From Lanius collurio (Eukaryota > Chordata > Aves > Passeriformes > Laniidae), in NCBI GenBank assembly GCA_020086605.1, contig JACBWW010000004.1:16726461-16790460 (forward strand): a DNA stretch of 64,000 nucleotides, given 5' to 3'. Numbering within the stretch: the stretch's first letter is position 1; every line of letters starts with the position of its first letter. Positions 54,401 through 63,275 of this stretch are shown piece by piece. The translations under genes were made by a program, and so were the position numbers. A model generated the notes under the pieces. The model was not told the DNA's origin. It ran no database searches and saw nothing but the letters and a program-made list of their open reading frames with translations.

Positions 54401-57400
54401 GTGGTGTACCTGCCGCTGGCTCTGCCCCATGCAGGGGCTGACTCAGCTAGTCTTGACTGCCAAGCAGGGAGGCCACAGCTCTGTGCACTGCTAGTAAATA
54501 GGGCACTTTCTGGTTGCTTGGGGCATGGATTGACAAATCATCAAAACTTGCATGACAGAGGTTAATGAAAACACGAAGATACATGGCAAAAGGTGAGGAA
54601 TTTGCAACAGCTGCTGCAAACTCTGCCAAGCAATAAGCTGTCCACAGCACTCATAACAACTTGGGTGTCACTCAAGGAAGCTACAGGCAGCCCCTCTGCA
54701 AACCAGATTTCAACGGTACAGGGCAGAGACATGGGCAGATGGACAGTGAAGCTCCAGACTCCAACACACCTATCTCCAGTTTATGCCAGGCCATCAGTGC
54801 TACTCACCTGGGATGGGGAGCTACATCAGAACAGCTTAGCATCTTTAAATAGGAGAGGATGAGAACAAGCCTAAGGAAGTCATTCTGCAAACCATTCCAA
54901 ATACACTAAGACCATACTAATGATGTGGATTTTCTGCCAGAGGAATATCAAAGCATGCTGGAGTTCAATGTCACTGATTTCTACCTTACTCAAGGCTGTT
55001 TCTAGCCTTATATTCCCTCCAGTCTAAGAATCCCTGGAGAGCACCACTCCATGCATCATAAGCCCATCAGTAGCCTAAATCCTGCATGCACCAGGAAGAA
55101 AAATGAGGCTAAAGACCTTACTTTAAACATACTATGCAGACTGGCCTAATTTGGCACAAAGTGTACTTCCCACTCCAAAGAGGCCTTGAACTAGAATAGC
55201 AGAGAAACCCCGGCTGACATACTTCACAAGCAATCAACTAAAACCAGGTGTCATTCACAGCTCAATGAACTATAGGGCTATAGGCTGGAACAAAAGGTGC
55301 AGGACAAGACTTGAGAGGAGCAGTGGGGGTGCTTGTCCTCCTTCTCACTAGAAATGCTTTTGCAATTATTGTTAATTACTGATATCAAAACAAAAGTGTG
55401 TTCCGCAATGAGACATACACTATATACAATTCTTTGCACAATTCTCATTTCCTCAGAGATCTACAAGTCTGATTCGTCTCTATTATTTCCTTTTCACCAC
55501 ACTCCATTTACTTAAATCACTCAGCCTTCATGTTATGGCTATTACTAAACAAAAAGCAGAATAAGAAAGCACTGTCAGGCCACTCTCAGCATCTGACCTC
55601 CACACAACCAGTCTGGGCAGCAGGGATCTGGTAGCAGGGACCAAATACATACACCAAGGACTTGAGTCTCTACCAGAGTTAAGTAAGCACTGGATGCCTA
55701 TGGCTACTTTTGACAAAGGACTGGACCTCCTCCATTGGGAAGTGCAAGTCCTGCAAGATGCTTATCCAATATGGAGCTGTTATCTAATATTGCTGTTAAC
55801 AATCTGGTAGAAAGCATATTGAATTATTAAGCTGACAGCATTACAGCAATGGTTTTGGCAACACACCTGCGCCCTGCAGTTTCCAAGGAATGCAGTTCAG
55901 TGCTATTACCTACCTGTGATTTGAGGAATTCATACTCCTCTGATCCATATGGGACACTCCGAAGAGAGGTGAGGTAGTCATAGGTGATAACTGCCGTCTG
56001 CAAATGAAACCAAAAATGCTGAGCAAGCTCTGCAGTTATCAAAACAATAAGGCTTCCGTTAAAAAGAATGTATGTACCTTAGCCCTCAAAGTTTAGGTTC
56101 CCAATGAAGCCTATTAATTAATTACAGACTCATTAGGAAATTAAATGAAAATATTTTAATTTCAATGAACACTTATAAAAAGAAGTGCAGGGGCCTGATT
56201 GATATGTGGCTATTAAAAATAAGCAACACTTGGCATTCCTATACCATCTTCTATTAGAGAAGCTCAAAGCATTTTCCTAATCTCTGTATAGCACCTTGCA
56301 CAGCAGACTCCCATCTTCAGTCAGCCATCTGGGGCTTCCACAATAGGGTCTAGGGTCTGGTGTGAGTAACAGAGGCCATCCAGACTCTGTTTGCACCCCA
56401 TCAGTTATCCCACACTTTGTCTTCACACCTCCAAACTGCCTAACTTGCTTGCTTTGGGTAGAAGCTCAGCAGGGAACAGAGTGACTGAAGACAAACTCAT
56501 AGATTAGCACAAGCAGCAGTACTTTTGGGGATATTCAACTGTGCAAAGGACTATGGGGCCAAAGGGTCAAATACACAATTTTAAAACCAGGATATGGGAT
56601 CCAGCCAAAGCTGGTTAGTTAGTTAGACATTACCATGGACAATGGAATTATATTCTTAAGTGCCTTAATGATTTCTGAAAATAGATCTAGGGTATTTCAC
56701 AATTCCTATCACTAAAGTTCCTCTCTTTCCACAGTCAGAACATCAGAGAATGGAAGAGAAACATACAGGTCATGTTTGGAGGGAGAGAAGGGGATATACA
56801 CCTAGAGGAGCCTGTCCACTAATGTGCCATTTGAACTTCAAGATCATTGCCATGAACCATCAGTGTAACTTCCATCAAAGTCAGTTTTCCTAAAATCTCC
56901 CTACTGAAGGGAGTATCTGGCACAGGATACTAGCCCCACCTTTCACCATAAACATGCCCAGGAAGGGCACAAAGTACAGTTGATGTTATCATGAAAACCA
57001 GGGAGGCAAGGGAATCAAACCTGGTTTGAGACAGGCAGTCAAACTGACAAGAGGGAAAGACTCAAAAGCTCAGAAATGCATCCAAGAGTGGACCAAGCTG
57101 GCAATCAGTAACAAACACACACAGTCCCTCCTTGTGGAGGTTAGGTTTCTCATGTTCCCTGTTTTTCAAATAGTAAACTGAGCACAGAAAATTTTTTTCT
57201 GGCTTTTCAGGTTTTCTTGCCCCGATGAACTCAGGAGCTGCACAGCTACAGAGACCATTCAGAAGAAAAATTTTTCAAAGCATCTTCACAGCCTCAAAGA
57301 ACAACTTTGAAGTGAAGGGAGGTTCAAATCAGTCTTGCATGAAGGCTTGAGTTGGTTCTTATTTTATCTCGGGTCCACGAGGGTAATTATCACCTCCAAC

Positions 57401-60400
57401 TCAAAAAGAAGCAGCTAACAGATTGGCCTGTATTACAGAGGAAGAGGGAATTAATTAAGCATTTGCTAATTACACTGTAATCTTAAACACTAAATTAATA
57501 TTATGATGATCCTGATAGGCAACTCTGACATTGCCAAATCCCTCCCAGTGTCTAGCTACTGCACAGAATGTTCCTTCTACATAACCAAAACAACTGGTAT
57601 ACTCTCAAAGGAATATGGCAAATGCACAACAGCTCTGCCAGGTTTCTAATTTTACCAGAATACAGAAACTCTCTGCAGCGTGAAGCTGCCCACACCACTG
57701 ACTTCGTTCTCATCCAAGACTAGTGCTGTGATTCATGTTACAGTGTGAGACTGAAGCTCGGAATTATAAAAAGATATACAAAATCAACCAGTCCCTCTCT
57801 TTACAAATGCCAGATTACTTTCACTAAGCTTGCATCCTGCCCAGTGTTAAATGCCCCACTTGGTATCAATGAATTCTCAACACTGTACACTCTTCCACTG
57901 CTCCTAAACCTATCCTCAGATCTTACCAAGTCATGACACAATGTTCCCCCTGAATAGCTGTCTACCCATATATAAGCAGGAGCCAATTCCCTAAACAGAG
58001 ACTTAAAAAGAAATTTTCTGCTAGTGAGCTTCATCAGGTTTCTTACAGACTCTGCAAAGAACTACTGAACCAACATGCTTAAAATACAATCAGATTCAAA
58101 TCTCTCTAATAAAACTCAGACTAAATTTGTCCAGAGTCTCAGAGTTGTACATTAGGTTCCTTGATCCTTGTGTGTTCTCTTCCTTTTGTTTTGTTTGCCC
58201 CACCGTAACTTGTCTTAAATTTTTGTGTCTGCTGTTGCTAAACTTATTAGCTCTTAAGAATTGCAGTCTCTTCATTATAGTCTGATTTTTCACTGGCTAT
58301 GGCTCAATGACAGAAACAAGCATCCAGGTAAGAAGCCTGGCCAGGGCTAGACTGAAGGACAAATAGATACTTTAGGTCCATATAGATGTCACCAATATCA
58401 CTTGTTTGCCAGAGACTTATCTTTGATTTACAAAAAGAACAGTCCCAAAGCTGAGCTTCTTAGAAGTGAACGTCTGCTCTATTGGCTTCACCTGGTCCAT
58501 GGCTAAGGAATGACAGCAGTTTAGGCTGCCTGTGCTCAGATAAGAGCTGACTTCTGACTGTCCAACAAGGAGTAGGGAAGGCAGAGGTCATTGGTGCAGC
58601 AAGACTAAAGAATCTCTCAGAAGCAACTCAAATACATGCAGTCATGTATACCAGAGGAAACAGAACTCAGAAAGAGACAGAACAATCTTTTATAAAAGCA
58701 TACACACAGATCTAAACACATGCTGCCATCACCTACAGAAGAGCACTGGTAACTTGGTTTTGGGGGTCACTGCTTGCAGCTATGGGGTGCAGAACCCTCT
58801 AATGCATTTAAGAGCAGGACCAGTGAAGCACTTTACAGCCAATGACTTGTGACCTCCCTGAAGGCAAAGAACATGAAAGTCAAGCATGTCTGTGATTTGC
58901 CCACATCTAAAGCAAAGAATATTTCCTTTCCCCTACTTCCTATTCTTCAGGAGAGTAATCTCTCACCATCACTCAAAGCACGGACCAACTGCACAGCCTC
59001 ATCACTGGAACTTCTCGCTTAGTTCTGTCTTAAACAGCAAATTACCAGAAAAACAGTGGTTTAAGAAAGACTGAGAAATATTGGTCAAGTAGGCAGAACT
59101 CAAGGGCAGATTGCAGAACCCAAACACCCTGAATAACAGATTCTCCTCCAGCCACAAGAAGGTGCATTCCCTCTCCATGCCTCAATTTCCTGTGCTTTAA
59201 AATGGAAAGAGCTGCTGCCTGCCACCAGGCAGCACTACCTTATGGTCAGGGACAGAGGATGAAGCTTAGCACTTATAAAGAAAAAAGGAAAGATTACAGT
59301 CCGTATTTCTACCTTCACCCTTTCAAAATAAACATTCATTTTTCACAACAGTTTATAATGCTGCATGCACATGGCACCTGAGCCAACCCACAGAGCTTGT
59401 TTCTTATTGCATCTGCCCTCAGGAGCTGACTCCCTGTAAAACTCATTAATGAAGTGCTTAAAAGTCACAGAAAATGCAGACAGACAGCTGCTTACCACTG
59501 GGGGTCTGTAAATGATGGAGATTGTGGCCTGAAGTGACAGATGTATAATACAAGTGAGGTACAGGGAGACTGATACGCCCTCCATGTTCCTGGCTGCCCA
59601 TGGATTCATCAGGGAGCATCCTCAAGGAGAAGGCAGCAGTCTCCATTCCATTTTCTGAGAAATCTCAATGATACTAGGCAGATATAGCATTTATATTACA
59701 AATCTGGAAACCACTCCAATCTCAGAAGTATGTAATTGCCCATCCTCACTTTACTTTTGCTTTGAGAATGATCCTCAAAACACCACTCCTTCTCTCCCTA
59801 AATCTCATACCAAGGGTCATAGGGCAATGGCTACCCTAGTTTATCAATGCAACCAGGATCCTTACAACAAAATATAAAAATAGCATATGCAGAGGGTTTG
59901 AACTAAGTCATTCTAAAAAGGCAGCAGGACACCACACCTGGGTGACTAACCTTGAAGAGTGGCTGATGAAAATGTGGGCCCAAAGTGAGCCCTTGCTCTG
60001 AAAGTCTCACCCTATCCAGGGAAGCAGAGAAAGCTCTCTGCAGCTGAGTATCTCCATTTTTCTCCTTCCAAAATGTGCAAACCACAGCTGTATTTCTTAT
60101 AGCCTTTCACTTCCTTTCTCCCCATTGTGTCAAGAATTTGAAGAGCTCCCCACAGACCTTCTGATTTCCTGAGCCAGCTGCCAACTGAAAATGCAGACAG
60201 GGAACGCAGAAAATCACAAGTCCCTGTGAACTTCAATTCCCTTACCCATCTAGGAATCTTCCTGTACATTACTATGGTAGAACTTACTGTGGCAATGGCT
60301 CGGCCCACACGAACAACTCCAAAATCATTAGGATCCAGGAACTTGTTTCCATACAGATAGATGCCAGAAGCAGCTGCTGTCAATGAGGCAAATTTCAAGG

Positions 60401-60413
60401 CCCTTAGTGCCAT
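3329..60413 (-). CDS. ADCK1: ADCK1, mitochondrial UbiB-family atypical kinase, 5' half (residues 1-283 in six coding exons)
   Basis: The spliced minus-strand product is unmistakably ADCK1. In order it carries a hydrophobic N-terminus with a mitochondrial-targeting look, the UbiB hallmark KxGQ (K92-V-G-Q95), an alanine-rich nucleotide loop (GAASLAQ, 152-158) instead of a classical glycine loop, the VAVK lysine (K173), the ExD motif (E220-L-D222) followed by NEGRNAEK, and a hinge-like LLMEFMEGGQV (258-268). Family knowledge: ADCK1 and its yeast relative Mcp2/Cqd2 are mitochondrial and linked to membrane shape and to lipid and coenzyme Q handling; enzymatic activity of ADCK1 itself is poorly defined. 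Vertebrate ADCK1 is roughly 520-530 residues, so just over half is here; the HxDPHPGN-type catalytic loop and the DHG metal site should lie beyond the left edge. No frameshift or premature stop is seen, so the gene looks intact. The N-terminus appears about three residues shorter than the human form as I recall it. Confidence 0.95.
3446..6652 (-). other. ADCK1: ADCK1 intron 6 (3.2 kb)
   Basis: Nothing recognisable besides the splice sites. A short lysine-rich plus-strand frame (6194-6394) is present but has no family resemblance I can identify. Confidence 0.85.
6653..6811 (-). CDS. ADCK1: ADCK1 exon 6 (residues 192-244, ExD motif)
   Basis: Also 159 bp and 53 residues. It begins VLLLVVKQIFPDFEFMWLVE and includes LPLELDFLNEGRNAEK, which contains the ExD motif typical of UbiB proteins (E220, D222) and the following conserved Glu and Asn. 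It ends NFDFLK. The acceptor is TTGTTCTCAG|GTT and the donor AAG|GTGAGG, phase 0. The exon has the same length as exon 5, but their protein sequences are unrelated, so this is not an exon duplication. Confidence 0.96.
6812..10538 (-). other. ADCK1: ADCK1 intron 5 (3.7 kb)
   Basis: Contains the AC/AT microsatellite at 9645-9690. Otherwise I see only ordinary intronic sequence, with no recognisable repeat family or RNA gene. Confidence 0.85.
9645..9690 (+). repeat. Compound (AC)n/(AT)n microsatellite
   Basis: A run of AC dinucleotides (about 9647-9659) passes into AT repeats interrupted by ACAT units up to about 9690. Such purine-pyrimidine alternation is length-variable between individuals. 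Confidence 0.9.
10539..10697 (-). CDS. ADCK1: ADCK1 exon 5 (residues 139-191, Ala-rich loop and VAVK lysine)
   Basis: The exon is 159 bp and encodes 53 residues. It opens IKELFMSFED, then carries the alanine-rich nucleotide loop (TPLGAASLAQVHKA) and the kinase-type lysine in TVAVKIQHPK, and closes SSKDILLME. The acceptor is CTCTTGCCAG|ATA and the donor GAG|GTAAAA, phase 0. The UbiB family replaces the protein-kinase glycine-rich loop with this alanine-rich one, which is why these proteins are called atypical. The reading frame joins exon 4 directly (LGKE then IKELF). Confidence 0.96.
11184..11456 (+). pseudogene. Unassigned 89-codon frame with protein-like character, possible retrocopy fragment
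   Basis: This plus-strand frame lies 0.5 kb from ADCK1 exon 5, antisense to the gene. Its product is not compositionally random. A TP-rich middle (FVTPSVKVTNSEK) is followed by a charged, helix-forming C-terminus (KQKRKLLEALAEKLKARLHG, then LQMKYQEQLQEAKS) and a stop. The C-terminal third would readily form a coiled coil. I do not recognise the family. There is no poly-A tail directly downstream, and the part upstream of the apparent start is interrupted. A processed pseudogene fragment, a lineage-specific exon or chance are all possible. Confidence 0.25.
16890..17110. promoter_or_regulatory. Candidate conserved non-coding element / enhancer
   Basis: A+T-rich tract that keeps isolated CpGs (ATCGCAG, AACGTC, GGCGGCTTTGTCGAG) and has dense ATTA/TAAT and TTTATAG words, such as AATTTATAGGCGGC and AAGCTTAATTGATGG. 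It has no repeat or coding character. This texture is typical of deeply conserved vertebrate enhancers, but conservation is inferred here, not measured. Confidence 0.3.
17451..17673 (+). repeat. 223-bp direct duplication, copy A
   Basis: Pairs with 19344-19566. The two copies have equal length and no gaps, with 10 mismatches by my count (about 95.5% identity), nine of them transitions. Both copies start CTCTGTGGAGAACACGG and end CTTGTGCAGCTAG, and similarity stops abruptly at both edges. The spacing between copies is about 1.67 kb. I do not recognise it as part of a known repeat family. Confidence 0.95.
19166..19231 (+). repeat. Tandem duplication, 2 x 33 bp
   Basis: Two adjacent units each beginning ACAGGTACCTTTCCCCCA; they differ at three positions, all C/T changes. 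Confidence 0.9.
19344..19566 (+). repeat. 223-bp direct duplication, copy B
   Basis: Partner of the copy at 17451-17673; same orientation and the same endpoints. The ends are not TG...CA, so an LTR pair is unlikely. Local segmental duplication or two members of an unrecognised repeat family are the open alternatives. Confidence 0.95.
21093..21300 (-). mobile_element. CR1 LINE 3' fragment, older copy
   Basis: The stretch AATCATCAAATCGTAGAACA followed by GGTTGGAAGGGACCTCTAAAG is a degraded reverse-complement CR1 3' end. Downstream, GAAAATCTCCAGATGGGGTC, CATCCCTGGGGAAGTTG and TCAATGTAAAAAATTTCC line up with the CR1 subfamily that has AATATCTCCAGAGATGGAGAC. It is more diverged than the copy at 22018 and lies about 700 bp from it, so it may be a separate insertion. 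Confidence 0.8.
22018..22470 (-). mobile_element. CR1 LINE 3' fragment
   Basis: On the plus strand it begins AGAATCACAAAATGGTGTGG, followed by the classic reverse-complement CR1 3' end (TTGGAAGAGACC, CATCTAGTTCCAACC, CCATGGGGAGGGA) and later the CTCCAGACTGAACAACC block. The minus-strand frame at 22104-22304 is a CR1 ORF2 C-terminus (DGRFKLDMRNKFFPVKVLRY, then WNGLHREIV). It is 5'-truncated in the usual CR1 manner; similarity fades after about 22470. It has the same orientation as ADCK1. Confidence 0.93.
27967..28070 (+). repeat. Tandem duplication, 54-bp period, 50 bp identical
   Basis: Two units starting TAACTCGGATGCTGTAGG, at 27967 and 28021. The first 50 bases of each are identical by eye; the first unit has an extra GTAG at its end. 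Perfect identity in neutral intronic DNA suggests a very recent event, perhaps polymorphic, or an assembly artefact. Confidence 0.95.
28601..28880 (+). mobile_element. Avian ERV LTR remnant (ERVL-like), plus orientation
   Basis: The stretch has the composition and word order I associate with bird ERVL-type LTRs: GGGACTCTCTTTCTCTTCC, GTGGACAGAACAGTCAG, TTGTTGCTGTTACTG and, near the end, TTGTTCTTATCTCAACCCAT. A purine tract AGGAGGGGG at 28592-28600 sits directly before TGTGGCC at 28601, the arrangement expected where an internal region meets a 3' LTR. The 3' end is not clear. No intact retroviral gene is present to its left, so if internal sequence survives it is degraded. Confidence 0.55.
28955..29439 (-). 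mobile_element. Avian ERV LTR remnant, minus orientation
   Basis: Read on the minus strand, a polypurine tract AAAGGGGGAAA (29450-29440) is followed at once by TGATGTC. About 300 bases later comes a TATAAAAA box, then GTGAAGGCTTTCAAGTAAAG with TTTTATATTCTCATTC, and the segment can be closed at GGCAACA (28955). TG...CA ends of about 485 bp with a promoter-like TATA and an adjacent polypurine tract fit a 3' LTR. The assignment rests on architecture and remembered resemblance to bird ERV LTRs. The left boundary is the least certain part. Confidence 0.5.
29554..29754 (-). pseudogene. Possible retroviral Env transmembrane remnant beside the minus-strand LTR
   Basis: A 66-codon minus-strand frame ends about 100 bp before the polypurine tract of the minus-strand LTR, where the end of env would be expected in a provirus. 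It contains one strongly hydrophobic segment (ISTVMFGGFCLGFLLLYL) preceded by cysteines. No fusion peptide, immunosuppressive-domain pattern or longer frame is visible, so any Env would be a small broken remnant. A chance hydrophobic frame is quite possible. Confidence 0.25.
34584..34787 (-). CDS. ADCK1: ADCK1 exon 4 (residues 71-138, KxGQ motif)
   Basis: This is the longest coding exon here, 204 bp and 68 residues. It begins VHLRSAERLRELCCSNRGTF and continues IKVGQHLGALDYLLPEEY, so it contains the KxGQ signature that in UbiB proteins folds over the active site. It ends in IREDLGKE. The acceptor is TCTTTGCAG|GTG and the donor GAG|GTAGGG, phase 0. The exon is noticeably G+C-richer than its intronic surroundings, as expected for constrained coding sequence. 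Confidence 0.96.
42040..42240. promoter_or_regulatory. Candidate conserved non-coding element / enhancer
   Basis: Contains CTCATTACTGACGACC, GTATTAATTAGAAACATTTT, TTCATTAGCC and GCAATTAGTTATC within 150 bp: four homeodomain-type cores and no repeat signature. Same reasoning and limits as for the tract at 16890. Confidence 0.3.
46890..47280. promoter_or_regulatory. Candidate conserved non-coding element
   Basis: Includes GGCTAATTACTAGGC, CAACAATTACAAGCAGC, TTTATTAGCTACACATAC and CTTTATTGTTACTTTATTT (a SOX-like ATTGTT core), with no coding frame or repeat. Its extent is approximate. Confidence 0.22.
50285..50341 (+). mobile_element. CR1 LINE 3' tail, short
   Basis: The sequence TGGACTCAATGATCCTTGTG then GGTCCCTTCCAACTCTGAAT and ATTCTGTGA is the sense-strand 3' end of a CR1, including the terminal ATTCTRTG-type motif. 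Only the last 60 or so bases are clearly recognisable; weaker similarity may extend left to about 50225. It is antisense to ADCK1, unlike the other three copies. Confidence 0.8.
55914..55997 (-). CDS. ADCK1: ADCK1 exon 3 (residues 43-70)
   Basis: This 84-bp exon encodes 28 residues, TAVITYDYLTSLRSVPYGSE onward, ending in KSQ. It matches the ADCK1 segment that joins the N-terminal anchor to the UbiB core. The acceptor is TTTCATTTGCAG|ACG and the donor CAG|GTAGGT, both phase 0. Length and boundaries agree with the vertebrate gene as I know it. The exon is flanked by a 4.3-kb intron on its 5' side and a 21-kb intron on its 3' side. Confidence 0.95.
55998..60287 (-). other. ADCK1: ADCK1 intron 2 (4.3 kb)
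   Basis: Mostly unremarkable intronic sequence. The one notable stretch is the A+T-rich, ATTA-rich tract at 57365-57540, listed separately. I see no recognisable transposable element, RNA gene or open frame with protein character. Confidence 0.85.
57365..57540. promoter_or_regulatory. Candidate conserved non-coding element
   Basis: GGGTAATTATCACC, GGAATTAATTAAGCATTTGC, TAATTACACTGTAATC and AAATTAATATTATG occur within 170 bp, in an intron region otherwise lacking features. Confidence 0.25.
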
Positions 60414-60425
60414 GACTGATGAACT
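60288..60425 (-). CDS. ADCK1: ADCK1 exon 2 (first coding exon, residues 1-42)
   Basis: The acceptor TTTTTTGTCTTGGCAG is followed by 12 untranslated bases and the ATG at 60413-60411. That ATG has G at -3 and G at +4, a good initiation context. I chose it over the in-frame ATG near 60437, which lies in the intron upstream of the acceptor. The exon encodes 42 residues beginning MALRALKFAS and ending GRAIAT. It includes a short hydrophobic stretch (about residues 8-22) that resembles the matrix-targeting or membrane segment of ADCK1, then the well-conserved LDPNDFGVVRVGRA. The donor is ACA|GTAAGT, phase 0. Confidence 0.95.
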
Positions 60426-63275
60426 CTGCCAAGACAAAAAACAGCAACTGTAACATCTGATAAGGACATAGTGATCTGATGCCTACAGCCCCAGAGGACC
60501 TGACAATCCAAGTTTTAATTGCTCCTTTCCTAATGACACATTGCTAGCACTGCCCCCAGCCGAGAGCTCATGCAATCACCCAGCAACTGAGGGTAAGTTG
60601 CTCATTGCTATTCCTAACTCAACCGTGTCTATGGGCCACAAATTCAGAAGTAACTCACTGCTAGACCTTGCATGTGTGCAACAAAACATTTGTTCAGGAT
60701 CCTAAAGGCTTTTCAAAGAGACACAACAGGTGGACACGAAGCACGAGATCACCAAGTCAATTTCGATCCTAGCAACAGGCACTTCTTCAACACAAATTTT
60801 TGAAGATATGATAGCATAGGCAGATTGTAAGGGGACAACAGAAGATATAAAAAACCACGGTATAAAAAGAGGTCTTGCAACTTCAAGAGCACCCAAAGCT
60901 TTTTAGAAACTCTACCAGGCTAGTTCCTGATGATGATGAGTGGTCTAGGAAGAGGCAATGCTTCCCAGGATGTTGTATGCCACTCCAGCAGTCGGTGCCA
61001 GACAACCAGAGAGAATGCAGGGGATGGGGGACCTGATCAGAGTGACCAAGTGAGATTTGTTTTCTCATTATCACCATCCCCTTCTAGTGCCAGACAGGAA
61101 CTCTACTGGCAGAACACTCACCTGCAGGAATCTACAGCCTACTCCTAGCTCTGTCACAGGCCCAATACAGGCCTGGGGTGAGACACTTCTCAACCTCATT
61201 TTTTCTGTGAGACAAGGGTGGGGAATGAACACATTTCCCACACTAAGCACTTTGGATCACTACATCCATTGTTTGCAGTATATAAAGTAACATAAACATG
61301 CAACGAGTTACATGTTAATATATATATTTTCCATTTCCTTATGTCATCTTAGAGGACTCAGACCTGAAAAAAAATAACTAATTAGGTACATTTTTCTTTC
61401 CCTTCCCTATGGCTAGTATTGGGCTGAAAATATGATTGACCATTCCTTCTGCTTCCATCAAAAATCAAAAGGTATGGTCACCTACTCTGCAAGCTCTCAA
61501 GAGGACGCTTGACACAGTGCAGGGTCTTACCCCATCAAGATAGAGTCTACTAATCCTCCCACTCCTAGGCTTGACTGAGAAACTTTCCTACTTCTCATTT
61601 TGAAGCTTTAGCAGGGTCACTCTGGCTTGTGCCTTTTCTCTTGGAAGCCTTGTAACCAAAAAACACATGCAGTGACACAGGTCAAGTCTTTCAAAAACAA
61701 TTCACAAGAACACAGTCAGCAAAATAAGCTACTATAACACAAGAGACCTTTGTACGTGAACCTTAGCTAAACTTTATTATTTCCTTTTATTTCCTTACAA
61801 GCCCTAGGTAATTGTGAAGCAGAAAAGCTGAGACACATTCTGTCAGTGCCTGTCAGAATTGCCTGCAGCACCCCAGCTCTTTCTCCTGTCAGCATGGGTA
61901 GCTGGCTGGCCAGTGCTCCTTTGAATCTGATCAAACTCAACAAAAAACAAACCTGGGCTCTTGACTGCAGCTAAATGAACACGCACTTTACAAAAAAAAA
62001 AAAAGTTGCCCTCCTTCCCCTGCCTTACTAGAATTCTAGAAATTTTGGGGTTGCTTCCAGTAGGACCAACCGTTTTTGTACAGAGCTCTCTTGTATCGTC
62101 TGTCACCTTCAAAAGTCATTTTTTGCAAAGTGTTTTAATTAAACCATTTGTGGTCCTTGGACATTTCATTTATTGAAAAGTGAAAGGTGCAGTGACATTT
62201 TCTTAACAGAAAATATGCCTCTCTTTTTCATTATTTTTTCCTTTACTTTCTCAATTACTAACAGAACATTTTATTGAAAGCAGGATGCGGGTCCATCTGT
62301 TCTTGCATCGTATTCCTACCTGAAGCTATAATCTGCAGTTTGCTACATCACATCCATTGCCATACCCGCCAGCTCCACGTCACGAACAGAAGATGGGAAG
62401 TTTAGGTAGCAAATAAATAGGCAGAGAGGCTGAGTTCTTCAGCAAGAAAGTCCCTGCTTTCATGCTTAACATGTTGTAGCAATAAAAAGGAAATAATTAA
62501 AATCCCGCCAATATAAGGTACAGAAATAGAATTTTCTGAAATGAATTGTATTTCAAAGTTTTGCATAAGGCATAAGGAGCCTTTTCCATGTAAATGAGCC
62601 ATTACGACACCCCTAGGGATATCTTAAAGGCGCTGTCAGCTGTGAAACAAGCCTTGGGATGTCACTGCCTCTCGTTATTAAGCCCTGCGTTGATGGATCA
62701 CCTCCAGCTCTTTTTTCACCTAGGTGAGGTGGTTTCTTTGACTTTCACACAACTTCGCTCACGTAAGGGTCCCTCGCGTTACAGCTGGGCTTCTCCTGTT
62801 CCTACCAGGGGCAGCCAGGACAGTGCCGGTTCCCTGTCGGAGCCCGAAGGTGACCCCATCGCCACTTGCCCAGGCCCGGGGAGCGGCGGCGATCGCTGAC
62901 CGCCCCGAGGGCAGTGGGGACCCAGGGCCGCACAAAGCCGCGGCCAGGCCGCTCCGGCCCCCGAGCTCGCGTCCGCCGCCGCGCCCAAGGACTGGCCGAG
63001 AAGGACACAAGGGGCTGGCGCTGCCTGCTCTCGGTTCTCCTTCAGGCAGAGCCGGGTTTCCCGGAGCAGCGCCCGCGCCTCGCGCCGCTCCCGCCTCCAC
63101 GAGCGACCCCGGCCTCGCCAAGCCCTGCGGCAACCGGGTCCCCGTCGCCGGGGCCGCAGCTGCGGGCGGCATTCGCCGCCTTGGCCCCGAGTCCCCGGCA
63201 TGGGCCGAGGCGGCCGAGGCCACCACGAGGGGGGCAAGGCCCGAGAGCTCCGCCGGCGCTCAGAGCGGCACTTAC
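60426..63275 (-). other. ADCK1: ADCK1 intron 1 (2.85 kb)
   Basis: The promoter-proximal part is CpG-island sequence. Beyond it come an enhancer-like tract at about 62480-62720, a 13-14 base poly-A run near 61991, and an A+T-rich stretch at 62100-62300. No coding exon or repeat of a family I recognise is visible in the rest. Confidence 0.85.
62480..62720. promoter_or_regulatory. Candidate promoter-proximal intronic enhancer
   Basis: Lies just downstream of the CpG island in intron 1. Words of note are TTTTGCATAAGGCATAAGG, an octamer-like CATGTAAATGAG, GCCATTACGACACC and GCTGTCAGCTGTGA, which combines a TALE-type TGTCA with a CAGCTG E-box. No repeat is apparent. Confidence 0.3.

Larger units (their letters stand above)
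34788..55913 (-). other. ADCK1: ADCK1 intron 3 (21.1 kb)
   Basis: This long intron is poor in recognisable repeats. It contains one CR1 tail (50285-50341), two enhancer-like tracts (42040-42240 and 46890-47280), short A-rich runs near 44390 and 46660, and a 182-residue plus-strand open frame at 38703-39251 that I could not assign. The remaining stretches show nothing I can name. Confidence 0.85.
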
